DNA from: Croceicoccus sp.
GTDB taxonomy: Bacteria; Pseudomonadota; Alphaproteobacteria; Sphingomonadales; Sphingomonadaceae
NCBI GenBank assembly: GCA_029936705.1
Contig: JAPYSD010000135.1
Coordinates: 1 to 8,109, forward strand
Direction of reading: 5' to 3'
Length of the DNA stretch: 8,109 nt
In this document: positions 1 through 6,024 of the stretch, one piece after another
Numbering within the stretch: the first letter of the stretch is position 1
Layout of the letters: each line of letters opens with the position of its first letter
Program-made: the position numbers and the translations under genes
Notes under the pieces: model-generated
Seen by the model: the letters and a program-made list of their open reading frames with translations, nothing else
What the model was told of the DNA's origin: nothing
Database searches by the model: none

Positions 1-1524
1 CGCCGCCGCGGCATGGGCGACTCCGAGTCGTCGGGGGCGCAGGTGCGCAGCCAGAGTTCCGAGCAGGGCGGCTTTCCCTGCATCATCCGCGGCGGTCCCG
101 CCGCCTCCAGACAGGAGAATACCATGCCCCAGACCAATTCGGGTGCACCGGCGGGCCAGACCGTCGAACCGACCAACACGCCGCAGGCCGACGCGGCCCG
201 GCAGCAGCAGCCTGCTCAGGAGCCCACGGCACCGGCACCTGCCGCATCCACCGTCAACAGCCGCCGCATCCGCGATGTCGTATCGCGTTCGGATCTCGGC
301 TCGGACTTCGCGCTCGAGCTGATCTCGCGCAACGAGGAGAACCCGATGAGCGAAGGCGATCTGACCGACGCGATCGCGGCCCAGCTGGAGACCCGGCGCA
401 ACACCGCCCCGATCGACAGCCGCATTACCGTCGGCGATCCCGTCGCCAGTGGTGAGGAGTTTCGCTCCGCGGTTTCGAACGCGATCCTCCTGCGCAGCGA
501 TCCGCGTACGGAAATGAGCGACGCCGAACGGTCGGCGGCGACCGAGTTCCGCGGCATGTCGCTGCTGGAAATCGGGCGTAGCTATCTGGAAGCGCACGGC
601 ATCCGTACGCGCGGCATGGACCGAATGACGCTGGCGGGTTCCGCGCTCGGCATGCGTGCCGGCATGCTGACCACTAGCGACTTTGCCGATGCGCTGGCGG
701 CCAGCACCAACAAGCGCCTGCGCCGCGCATTCGAGGCTGCGCCCCAGACGTTTGCGCGCTGGGTGTCGCGGGGCACGCTGCCCGACTTCAAGGAAGTGCC
801 GGTGGTCGGCATCGGCGATGCGCCCGAGCTGCTGCTGGTGCTGGAGAACGGCGAGTTCAAGCGCGGCGCGCTGGCCGACTTCGGCGACAGCTACAAGCTG
901 GCCACCTATGGCCGCATCATCGCGATCACGCGGCAGGCGATCGTCAACGACGACATGCGCCTGTTCAGCCGGATCCCGACGATGTTCGGTCGCAAGGCGG
1001 CCGATCTGGAATCGGACCTGGTCTATGCGCAGCTGACCTCCAACCCGACGATGTACGACGGCACGGCGCTGTTCCATGCCGATCACGGCAACCTCGCCGC
1101 GTCGGGCGGGGCGATCAACGAAAGCACGCTGGCCGCGGGCAAGCAGGCGATGCGCCAGCAGACCAGCCCCGAGGGGGGGCAGCTGAACATCATGCCGAGC
1201 TTCCTGATCGTCGGTCCGGCGAAGGAAGTCGAGGCGCAGAAGATGCTGACCGGGGTCACTGCAACGGCGACCGGCGATGTCAACGTCTTCGCCAATTCGC
1301 TCGAGCTTGTCGTCGAATCGCGGATCACCGGGAACCAATGGTTCCTCGCCGCCGATCCCGATGCCTACGACACGGTGACGCTCGACAGCCTGGAAGGGCA
1401 GGAAGGCGTGTTCACCGAGCAGCGCGTCGGCTTCGACGTCGACGGCGTCGAGACCAAGGCGCGCGTCGACCGCGTGGCCAAGGCGCTCGACTGGCGCGGC
1501 CTCTACAAGAACGCCGGTAACTGA
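1..1524 (+). CDS. Major capsid protein, probably the C-terminal part of a prohead protease/major capsid fusion (5' end outside window)
   Basis: This protein forms the phage head shell. The frame is open from base 1 to the TGA at 1522-1524 (507 visible residues). The capsid part begins about residue 180 and carries blocks I recognise from protease/capsid fusion proteins of alphaproteobacterial phages: TSDF near residue 225, RQAIVNDD near 311, GTALFHADHGN around 350-360, a FLIVGPAKE segment near 400, ITGNQWFLAADP at 442-453 and the closing DWRGLYKN from 497. Before it lie an A/P/Q/T-rich linker (about residues 45-80) and a helical, charged stretch like the scaffold or hinge region of these fusions. 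No protease catalytic motif is visible; it would lie left of the window. The first 41 codons keep high third-position G/C and contain no stop, which favours a continuous fusion. The alternative is a separate 466-residue capsid gene starting at ATG 124, which has a good ribosome binding site. Capsid identity is secure; the true start is not. Confidence 0.88.
   Translation, partial: RRRGMGDSESSGAQVRSQSSEQGGFPCIIRGGPAASRQENTMPQTNSGAPAGQTVEPTNTPQADAARQQQPAQEPTAPAPAASTVNSRRIRDVVSRSDLGSDFALELISRNEENPMSEGDLTDAIAAQLETRRNTAPIDSRITVGDPVASGEEFRSAVSNAILLRSDPRTEMSDAERSAATEFRGMSLLEIGRSYLEAHGIRTRGMDRMTLAGSALGMRAGMLTTSDFADALAASTNKRLRRAFEAAPQTFARWVSRGTLPDFKEVPVVGIGDAPELLLVLENGEFKRGALADFGDSYKLATYGRIIAITRQAIVNDDMRLFSRIPTMFGRKAADLESDLVYAQLTSNPTMYDGTALFHADHGNLAASGGAINESTLAAGKQAMRQQTSPEGGQLNIMPSFLIVGPAKEVEAQKMLTGVTATATGDVNVFANSLELVVESRITGNQWFLAADPDAYDTVTLDSLEGQEGVFTEQRVGFDVDGVETKARVDRVAKALDWRGLYKNAGN
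89..126 (+). promoter_or_regulatory. Internal ribosome binding site and start codon for a stand-alone capsid protein, with a hairpin in front
   Basis: AGGAG at 113-117 stands 6 bases before an in-frame ATG at 124-126, an ideal arrangement. A 6-bp hairpin (GCGGCG at 89-94, loop GTCC, CGCCGC at 99-104) lies just upstream. An AGA codon, unusual for this GC-rich gene, falls where the site needs A and G. The open frame continues upstream, so this is either the real gene start or a nested start inside a fusion. Confidence 0.55.
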
Positions 1525-1545
1525 TCCGGAGCGAACGCAACCGAA

Positions 1546-1569
1546 GGGGGCGGGCTGAGGCCCGTCCCT
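1546..1569 (+). terminator. GC-rich hairpin after the capsid gene (attenuator or mRNA-end hairpin, no U tract)
   Basis: The arms at 1546-1555 and 1560-1569 pair over 10 bp, including two G-U pairs, around a TGAG loop. The hairpin starts 22 bases after the capsid stop. No run of T follows, so it is not a standard intrinsic terminator. It could reduce read-through or protect the 3' end of an abundant capsid message; that role is inferred. Confidence 0.45.
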
Positions 1570-1589
1570 GAGCAGAAGGACGCATAGCA

Positions 1590-1766
1590 ATGGATTTCGT
1601 GAACGTGACGCTGAACCGTCCCTGGCCGACGGCCAAGGGCCTGCGGCGGCCCGAAGAAGGCGCCATCCCGGTGACCGAGGCCGAAGCAACCCGCATTGTC
1701 GAAGAGGGCGCGGGTGAGATCGTCGAGGAACCGAAATCGCCGTCAAAGGCGAAGAAGGCCGACTGA
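1590..1766 (+). CDS. Small hypothetical phage protein (58 aa) between capsid and cement genes
   Basis: This is an ATG-to-TGA frame of 58 codons preceded by AAGGA at 1576-1580, nine bases before the start. The protein has a short beta-like start (MDFVNVTLN), a GAIPV motif, a helix of the form TEAEATRIVEEGAGEIVEE, and a lysine-rich tail ending KAKKAD. I do not recognise a named family. Its size, acidic helix and basic tail are common in small proteins encoded beside capsid genes, and the order resembles the 63-residue protein at 2259-2450. It fills a gap that otherwise has no gene, keeps the codon bias of its neighbours and has its own ribosome binding site, so I think it is real. A role in the head or in capsid expression is only a guess from position. 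Confidence 0.7.
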   Translation: MDFVNVTLNRPWPTAKGLRRPEEGAIPVTEAEATRIVEEGAGEIVEEPKSPSKAKKAD

Positions 1767-1803
1767 GGCCAGCAAACCGAGTGTCCGCGCGAATGCGGGC
1801 CGT

Positions 1804-1821
1804 GATCGCCAGATGGTGATC
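1804..1821 (+). other. Hairpin directly upstream of the cement gene ribosome binding site
   Basis: GATCGCC (1804-1810) pairs with GGTGATC (1815-1821) over 7 bp with one G-U pair and a 4-base loop. It ends six bases before the AGGAG (1827-1831) that serves the ATG at 1839. It could keep the ribosome binding site free, or mark an RNA processing site; neither is shown. Confidence 0.3.
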
Positions 1822-1838
1822 GGAGCAGGAGACAATCC

Positions 1839-2174
1839 ATGAAGAATTTCGTGCAACCGGGCGCCAATCTGACCCTTCCGGCGCCCTATGACCGTCTTTC
1901 GGGCGAGGGCGCGCTGATCGGTTCGATCTTCGGCGTTGCCAGCAATGACGTCGCCAGCGGCGATGACGACGTGTTCGTCACCGAAGGCGTGTTCGACCTT
2001 GCCAAGGCGGGCAGCCAGGCGTGGACCGTGGGAGCCAAGATCTATTGGGACAACACCAACAAGGTGTGCACCACGACCGCGACCAGCAACACGCTGATCG
2101 GTGCCGCCACCGCAGCCGTCGCCGGCGGCGCGGGCGACACTGTCGGGCGCGTCAAGCTGGGCATCGTCGCCTAA
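1839..2174 (+). CDS. DUF2190 family capsid cement (decoration) protein
   Basis: Proteins of this family (PF09956) are small head proteins, and members have been described as capsid cement that binds the outside of the shell and stabilises it. The 111-residue length is typical. The sequence follows the family pattern closely: an N-terminal MKNFVQPG, then LTLPAPYDRLSGEGALIGSI, a VFDLAK strand, the hallmark GAKIYWDNTNK around residues 65-75, then a TSNTLIGAATAA segment and a closing VGRVKLGIVA strand. No signal peptide or membrane segment is seen. AGGAG at 1827-1831 stands 7 bases before the ATG, which fixes the start. Its place right after the capsid gene fits the role. The strong hairpin after its stop suggests that capsid, the 58-residue protein and cement may form one highly expressed block. 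Confidence 0.92.
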   Translation: MKNFVQPGANLTLPAPYDRLSGEGALIGSIFGVASNDVASGDDDVFVTEGVFDLAKAGSQAWTVGAKIYWDNTNKVCTTTATSNTLIGAATAAVAGGAGDTVGRVKLGIVA

Positions 2175-2187
2175 CGGCTTTTCCCCC

Positions 2188-2226
2188 GTGGCCGGGGCAT
2201 CCTCTCCCCCACAGTGCCCCGGCCAC
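2188..2226 (+). terminator. Perfect 12-bp GC-rich stem-loop between head genes (probable partial terminator)
   Basis: GTGGCCGGGGCA at 2188-2199 is exactly complementary to TGCCCCGGCCAC at 2215-2226, with a 15-base pyrimidine-rich loop. It starts 14 bases after the cement gene stop. The following ACCCCTTTCCCCC is pyrimidine-rich but lacks a true T run, so termination may be partial or factor-dependent. It ends 32 bases before the next start codon, which argues against it simply hiding the ribosome binding site. Confidence 0.6.
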
Positions 2227-2258
2227 ACCCCTTTCCCCCATTCATCCGAGGCTTCGCC

Positions 2259-2450
2259 ATGAAGATCGTTCTGAACACTGCAGGAAGCGACAATTCCGGT
2301 CGCTTCGTCGATGCCGGAACAGAGGTTCCGGTTGGCAACGGCAAGGATGCCATCGCTTCCGATCGCGCAGATGCTTTGATCAAGCGCGGTATGGCGGCGG
2401 AAGTGAAGGCGCAGGCCAAGCCCGCAGCCAAGAGCGACAGCAAGGACTGA
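2259..2450 (+). CDS. Small hypothetical phage protein (63 aa) before the head-tail joining gene
   Basis: I chose the ATG at 2259 because GAGG at 2248-2251 stands 7 bases upstream. A GTG at 2214 in the same frame lies in the hairpin and would add 15 proline- and arginine-containing residues unlike the rest. The protein has a beta-like start (MKIVLNTAG), a GRFVDAGTEVPV segment, a helix with DRADALIKRGMAAEV (about residues 35-49), and an Ala/Lys tail ending KSDSKD. No family is recognised for certain. The plan strand, G-x-x-(I/V)-P-V, helix ending G-x-x-E-(V/I), lysine-rich tail is shared with the 58-residue protein at 1590-1766. Its stop is separated by a single base from the next start, so translation of the two is probably coupled. 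A structural or head-completion accessory role is inferred from position only. Confidence 0.75.
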   Translation: MKIVLNTAGSDNSGRFVDAGTEVPVGNGKDAIASDRADALIKRGMAAEVKAQAKPAAKSDSKD

Positions 2451-2451
2451 C

Positions 2452-2766
2452 ATGGCCGATGTGCCGGGCGCCGACGCGGAAGCGGCGGCGATCCATGCGG
2501 CCTTCGCGGTGAAGGTCTTCTATACCGGCGCTGGCCTGACCAGCGAGGCAGTGGACGCGGTCATCAGCGACACGCCATCCGAACCGTTCCTGGGCGCGGG
2601 CTCGACCGCGCGGCGGCGCGAATACGAGATCCGCGAGGGCGTGTTCGCTTCGAATCCGTCGAATGGCGATACCATCCTTGACAGTGCCGGCAGCTGGCGC
2701 GTGATCGACGTGACACGGCGCCGTGATGTCGATGCCTGGGTGCTGGCGGCGGAGCGCGCATCGTGA
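2452..2766 (+). CDS. Head-tail joining protein (head completion/connector)
   Basis: Proteins of this kind complete the portal neck after DNA packaging and give the tail its docking surface. The 104-residue protein has an N-terminal helix (ADAEAAAIHAAFA), a strand KVFYTG, and a C-terminal beta-rich half with GDTILDSAGSWRVIDV followed by AWVLAAERAS. A repeated strand pattern ending in a 'required quantity then correction' beta hairpin is typical of small joining proteins of the lambda gpFII type found at this locus. No catalytic motif is expected. AAGGA (2442-2446) lies inside the end of the preceding gene, five bases before the ATG, and the last four bases overlap the next gene, so it is in a translationally coupled run. 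The position between head genes and the tail terminator supports the call more strongly than sequence alone; a related head-tail adaptor type is the alternative. Confidence 0.65.
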   Translation: MADVPGADAEAAAIHAAFAVKVFYTGAGLTSEAVDAVISDTPSEPFLGAGSTARRREYEIREGVFASNPSNGDTILDSAGSWRVIDVTRRRDVDAWVLAAERAS

Positions 2767-3191
2767 CGGCGGTACGCGAGCTGATCCTGCAGCGCGTCGC
2801 GAGCCTTCTGGCGGCGACCAGCGCCCAGCAGGTCGAGGAGGAACCCTCGGGCGATCCGAGCCGGTATCCGGCGCTGCAGATCTATGACCTCGGCCACGAT
2901 CCGGTGACCGGCGAGGCGGGAACCGAGCGTTTCATCCTGTCCGTCGGGATCGACGGCTTTGTCCAGGGCGGAACCGGAGGCAGCGTACGCGCCGATCGCA
3001 ACGCTTTGTATGCCGAGGTGATCGAGGCGCTGTTCGCCGACGGCGCGTTCGACGGGCTCGCCGAAGAGATCGAGCAGGGCAAGCTGGCCAACAGCGTGGC
3101 CGATTTGTCCGACACCAAGAGGCTGGGTTTCAGCCTCGACATCATGATCCATTTCGCAACGGCGCGCGGGGCGCCGCAAATTGTCAACTGA
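2763..3191 (+). CDS. Probable tail terminator protein (minor tail protein, gpU-like)
   Basis: Tail terminators cap the finished tube and form the interface to the neck. The 142-residue protein begins with an amphipathic helix (TAVRELILQRVASLLAA), then alternates strands and helices: a YPALQIYDLGHD strand near residues 39-50, a strand ERFILSVGIDGFV at about 59-71, a helix RNALYAEVIEALFAD from about 80, and a final strand LGFSLDIMIHFATARG. This helix plus beta-sheet order, ending in a strand that carries the sample-wide 'mixed hydrophobic' pattern, resembles terminators of the lambda gpU and related groups. Start is the GTG at 2763, overlapping the preceding stop as GTGA; the upstream GGCGGAG can act as ribosome binding site. 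The TGA overlaps the AGGAG used by the tail tube gene. The family assignment rests on length, fold pattern and gene order, so another neck protein remains possible. Confidence 0.62.
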   Translation: MTAVRELILQRVASLLAATSAQQVEEEPSGDPSRYPALQIYDLGHDPVTGEAGTERFILSVGIDGFVQGGTGGSVRADRNALYAEVIEALFADGAFDGLAEEIEQGKLANSVADLSDTKRLGFSLDIMIHFATARGAPQIVN

Positions 3192-3204
3192 GGAGTGAAC
3201 ACCC

Positions 3205-4446
3205 ATGGCTGGTGAGAAAATCCGCCCGCGCAACGTGGCGATTCTGGCGAAGATCGAAACGGTGAGCGGCACCGAGGAAGCGCCTGCAACGTCGGACGCG
3301 ATCACGTTCGAGGCCGATGGCTACAGCTATAACGCGCCCTATCGCTCCGAACAGTCGAACGAGGCGAACGGATCGCTGGCGGCAGGCGCGCCGTTGGTGG
3401 TCGGTCAGCCGATCGAGTTGTCGATCCGCTTCCGCATCAAGGGCGCGGGCGCGGGCACGACCTATGACGCGGCCACGAAGCCGCCGCACCATGTGCTGTA
3501 TTCGGCCTGTGGCTGGCGCGGGGTTTTCACCGCTGCCGTTTCGGCCGCGGCGCTGACGGCGGGAACGACGACTTCGGCGACGCTGGGCACGGGCTTCGGC
3601 TCGACAGACCAGAGCTATCGCGGCATGCCGCTGCAGCTGTCGGGCGGCGAAACGCGCCTGGCGCATGTCTCGGACTATGACGGCGGCAGCAAGGTCGCCG
3701 AGCTGGCGGACATCTTCTCCGGTGCGCTGTCGACCGGCGAGAGCGCCGCGCTGCCCGCCAACTGGACCTATGCGCCAACCAGCCCGGCCGATGCCACCGC
3801 TCGCGCCGCCGATCACCCGTCGGCGACGTTCTACCTCTACGAGGACGGTGTGCTGCACAAGTTCATCGGCATGCGCGGCACGCTCGCGCTGCAGGGCCAG
3901 ACCGCGCGCGCCGGTTTCGCGACCGCGACGCTGCGCGGCATCTATGGCGGCAAGTCGGACGTTGCCGTCCCGGCCGTCGTCGTTCCCCAGCATGCCGCGC
4001 CGACGTTCAACATGGGCGGCGGCGGCATCACGCCTGCGCTTGTCGTCAACCGCGAGGAGCTGGCGGCGAGCCAGTGGTCGCTTACCACCAATGCAGAGCT
4101 GGAGAACCCGGACGATCCGAACACCCAGTTCGGTTTCGGCACGGGCGAGATCGCGGGCCGCCGGCATGTGCTCGCGCTCGACCCGATCGCCACGCTGGTC
4201 GCCAATCGCGACGTGGTGAGTCAGATCGAGAACGGAAGCCAGTATCCGGCCATCCTGCGTTTCGGTTCGCAGGGGGCGAGCAATGCGGGCAACCGCGTGT
4301 CGCTGATGCTGCCGCTGTCCGCACCGCAGGATCTGGCGCCGGGGACGCGCGGCATCTTCCGCACGGAGGAACTGCAGCTCGCCGCGCTGAATTCGGGCAA
4401 GGGCCCGGACACGCGCGATGCCGACACCATCCTGTGCTTCTACTGA
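3205..4446 (+). CDS. Major tail tube protein
   Basis: This protein polymerises into the tail tube through which DNA passes. At 413 residues it is long for a tube subunit. The N-terminal part (RNVAILAKIETVSGTEEAPATSD, about residues 9-32) with the following ADGYSY segment is typical of phage tail tube proteins of GC-rich Proteobacteria, as is the strand PIELSIRFRIKGAG near residues 70-84. Residues about 113-191 look like an added module: a GTTTSATLGTGF segment, YRGMPLQLSGGE, SDYDGGSKVAELADIF and a PANWTYAP end, a pattern seen in various phage tail and fibre proteins. The C-terminal half returns to beta-strand character with a glycine patch (NMGGGG, from 268), then PAILRFGSQGASNAGNRVSLMLP. AGGAG at 3191-3195 stands nine bases before the ATG and overlaps the previous stop. 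Location directly before a frameshifted chaperone strongly supports the call. Confidence 0.82.
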   Translation: MAGEKIRPRNVAILAKIETVSGTEEAPATSDAITFEADGYSYNAPYRSEQSNEANGSLAAGAPLVVGQPIELSIRFRIKGAGAGTTYDAATKPPHHVLYSACGWRGVFTAAVSAAALTAGTTTSATLGTGFGSTDQSYRGMPLQLSGGETRLAHVSDYDGGSKVAELADIFSGALSTGESAALPANWTYAPTSPADATARAADHPSATFYLYEDGVLHKFIGMRGTLALQGQTARAGFATATLRGIYGGKSDVAVPAVVVPQHAAPTFNMGGGGITPALVVNREELAASQWSLTTNAELENPDDPNTQFGFGTGEIAGRRHVLALDPIATLVANRDVVSQIENGSQYPAILRFGSQGASNAGNRVSLMLPLSAPQDLAPGTRGIFRTEELQLAALNSGKGPDTRDADTILCFY

Positions 4447-4453
4447 AGCGCGC

Positions 4454-5044
4454 ATGATCGAGCGGCTAAGCTGGAGCCCGGCCTGGGTGAAGAAGGAAAA
4501 GGGCGTCAAGCTGCCCGTGTTCTTCCTTCGGCCCGGTTCGGTGCTGGAGCGCGACGAATTCGAAGGCGAGCTGGAAGGGCGGTACAACGCCGCGGGCGTG
4601 CTGCCCTTCCAGCTGCGCGAGATCGCGCGCGAGGGAATCAAGGCTCTGGCCGACAGTCCCGACGATGCCGAGCTCATGATCGAGCTGATCGAGCGCGATT
4701 ATGCGATCGAGGCCGGTCAGGAGGGTGCCGAGTCGCTGTCCGCGAAGGATCGGGCGCGCATGAAGGACGTGACCGAGATCCTGCAGAAGCACTGGCCCGA
4801 TTACCGGGCCGCGCGAGAGCAGAACGCGCGGCACAACAATTACCTGCCGACGCTGGCGTTCATGCGCTGGTGCGATGGCTGGGAGAACGTGACCGACAAC
4901 GCGGGCGAGGCGGTTCCGTACGAGCGCGACGATCGGGGCGAGATACCCGATGCGCTGCTGCGCCGCGTGCCAGCCATCATGATGCGGGCTGCCGGCTTCG
5001 AGGCCTATCAACTGCAGTACGGGCGGGCGCAGGCAAAAAACTGA
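4454..5044 (+). CDS. Tail assembly chaperone, short (0-frame) product
   Basis: Chaperones at this position, like lambda gpG, bind the tape measure protein and recruit tube subunits; they are absent from the finished virion. The 196-residue product has a beta-rich start (KGVKLPVFFLRPGSVLERDEF), then a largely helical body with QLREIAREGIKALAD, a long charged helix (SAKDRARMKDVTEILQKHW) and an aromatic segment LPTLAFMRWCDGWENV near residues 134-149. It ends QAKN at a TGA placed immediately after the slippery heptamer at 5035-5041. I prefer ATG 4454, seven bases after the tube stop, over ATG 4418, which would overlap the tube gene; neither has a strong ribosome binding site, so initiation may depend on coupling with the tube gene. 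Function is deduced from location between tube and tape measure plus the frameshift, and not from strong sequence similarity to gpG. Confidence 0.78.
   Translation: MIERLSWSPAWVKKEKGVKLPVFFLRPGSVLERDEFEGELEGRYNAAGVLPFQLREIAREGIKALADSPDDAELMIELIERDYAIEAGQEGAESLSAKDRARMKDVTEILQKHWPDYRAAREQNARHNNYLPTLAFMRWCDGWENVTDNAGEAVPYERDDRGEIPDALLRRVPAIMMRAAGFEAYQLQYGRAQAKN
5035..5041 (+). promoter_or_regulatory. Programmed -1 ribosomal frameshift site (A AAA AAC)
   Basis: In the chaperone reading frame the heptamer is split as A-AAA-AAC, exactly the X-XXY-YYZ form, and the next codon is the TGA stop (5042-5044). Slipping back one base replaces the final Asn with Lys and continues at CTG 5041 into a frame open to 5358. 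Two candidate downstream pairings exist: 5053-5060 with 5102-5109 (8 bp, one G-U) and 5043-5052 with 5111-5118 (8 bp, 2-base bulge). Neither is proven. Confidence 0.85.
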
Positions 5045-5358
5045 TCGCCGCCTTCGCCCTGTTCGTCACCCCGGCCGATTTCGAGCTGCCGCGGGTGATG
5101 AAGGGCGGATGGCGGATCGGGCAATATCACTATGCGGAGAACCCGCGTTTCACCACGCCGCCGTGGGCGACCAGGCTGGTCGCGCGCTGGTGGCAGATGC
5201 GGATGATGGCCAAGGGTCCGATGGGGCCCGAAGGCCGGATGCTGCCCTGCGCGGGCGGCTATTACGACCAGCCTGCCGCGGTGCTGGATGCATTCGCGCT
5301 GTTCGACAGGCTGGCCGAGGAGCGGCGGGGAGACGGTCATGAGCAGCATTCGGCTTGA
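5041..5358 (+). CDS. Tail assembly chaperone, -1 frame extension (T-like domain), made as a 301-aa fusion
   Basis: This is the 105-residue continuation reached by the -1 frameshift; the fused product spans 4454-5358 and is 301 residues long. In lambda the equivalent gpGT fusion bridges tape measure and tube subunits. The extension keeps strong third-position G/C and a protein-like composition from base 5041 onward: LIAAFALFVTPADFELPRV, then WRIGQYHYAENPRF, a WWQMRMM segment, GPMGPEGRMLPCAGGYYDQ and a final helix AAVLDAFALFDRLAEERR. Upstream of 5041 the same frame is arginine-rich and unlike a protein, so coding starts at the slip. The only internal starts, such as ATG 5098, lack a convincing ribosome binding site and would cut the domain. 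Its end overlaps the DUF6441 gene by 20 bases. I am confident it is coding and frameshift-expressed; the chaperone label is from position. Confidence 0.82.
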   Translation: MIAAFALFVTPADFELPRVMKGGWRIGQYHYAENPRFTTPPWATRLVARWWQMRMMAKGPMGPEGRMLPCAGGYYDQPAAVLDAFALFDRLAEERRGDGHEQHSA

Positions 5359-6016
5359 GGTCGACCGCCGCACGGCGGAGGGCGCGGGCGAAGCGGTGGT
5401 CGGCTCGGTGCTGCGCGCAGGGCGTTACTCCGTCGAAGACGCGACCCGGCGGCTTGAGAAGGATTTCGAGGATCTGACCCGGCAGGCAGTGCCGGGCCGT
5501 GCCTGGCGCGCGTGGCGGTCGGAGGTGTTCCCGCTGGACGGGCGGGCCTCATACGAGCCGGTCGGCACGGTCTATGTGAACGGCGGTCGCCGTTCGCAGG
5601 GCATGATGGCGTACTGGACGCGGCCCGGCATCAACCGGGCTCGCGAGGGGCAATGGCTGGCCATTCCTACCAAGGCGGCGGGCTCGCGCGGTCGCGGGCG
5701 CGACCTGACGCCCGGCGAATGGGAGCGGGCGACCGGCATTCGGCTCGATTTCGTTTACACCGGGCGCGGCAAAACGGCGTTCCTGGTCGCACGCGGCGTG
5801 GCGGCGAACAATGGCAGCGGCGCGCTGCGCCAGTCGACGCGGCTGCGGCGGCAGCGTGACGTGGCGTCTGGTCGCAGCCGCGAGGAAAAGTCCGTGCCGA
5901 TCTTCGTGCTGATCCCGTTCCAGCGACACGCCAATCGCGTGGGGCTGGAGACGGCGATCGCACGTGCCGAGGCGCGGCTTGTACAGGATTTCGGTGCGCG
6001 GCTCGCGCAGATCTGA
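5339..6016 (+). CDS. DUF6441 family phage tail protein
   Basis: The 225-residue protein matches my knowledge of the DUF6441 family, which is encoded between tail chaperone and tape measure in many alphaproteobacterial prophages; its biochemical role is unknown to me. Recognisable parts are a helix-rich N terminus, an AWRSEVFP segment near residues 59-66, the GQWLAIPT block at about 104-111 followed by a basic Gly/Arg loop and LTPGEWERATG, a strand FVYTGRGKTAFLVARGV around 138-154, and the closing SVPIFVLIPFQ (about 183-193) with a final helix. No signal peptide or membrane segment is seen. I chose ATG 5339 because GGGAG at 5328-5332 stands six bases upstream; the frame extends back to 5288 but that part overlaps the chaperone extension and lacks a site. 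The 'basic Arg/Gly loop' (about 112-120 and 165-180) could contact RNA, DNA or an acidic tail surface, which is untested. Confidence 0.75.
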   Translation: MSSIRLEVDRRTAEGAGEAVVGSVLRAGRYSVEDATRRLEKDFEDLTRQAVPGRAWRAWRSEVFPLDGRASYEPVGTVYVNGGRRSQGMMAYWTRPGINRAREGQWLAIPTKAAGSRGRGRDLTPGEWERATGIRLDFVYTGRGKTAFLVARGVAANNGSGALRQSTRLRRQRDVASGRSREEKSVPIFVLIPFQRHANRVGLETAIARAEARLVQDFGARLAQI

Positions 6017-6024
6017 GTGTTCTC

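Noticed and set aside
2214..2258. GTG at 2214 as an earlier start of the 63-residue protein
   Set aside because: It lies inside the 12-bp hairpin, lacks a ribosome binding site, and adds residues unlike the rest; ATG 2259 has GAGG at proper spacing.
1743..2453. 236-codon open frame on the - strand opposite the cement and 63-residue genes
   Set aside because: The DUF2190 match on the + strand is clear, and the - frame has no domain or start signal.
3184..4677. 497-codon open frame on the - strand opposite the tail tube gene
   Set aside because: It is Arg-rich and low in protein-like pattern, overlaps well-supported genes across their whole length, has no ribosome binding site, and is expected when codons of a GC-rich gene avoid stops on the other strand.
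4870..5040. An independent gene starting at ATG 4870 in the frame of the chaperone extension
   Set aside because: The part before 5041 is Arg/Gly/Ala-rich nonsense overlapping the chaperone; protein-like sequence begins only at the slippery site.
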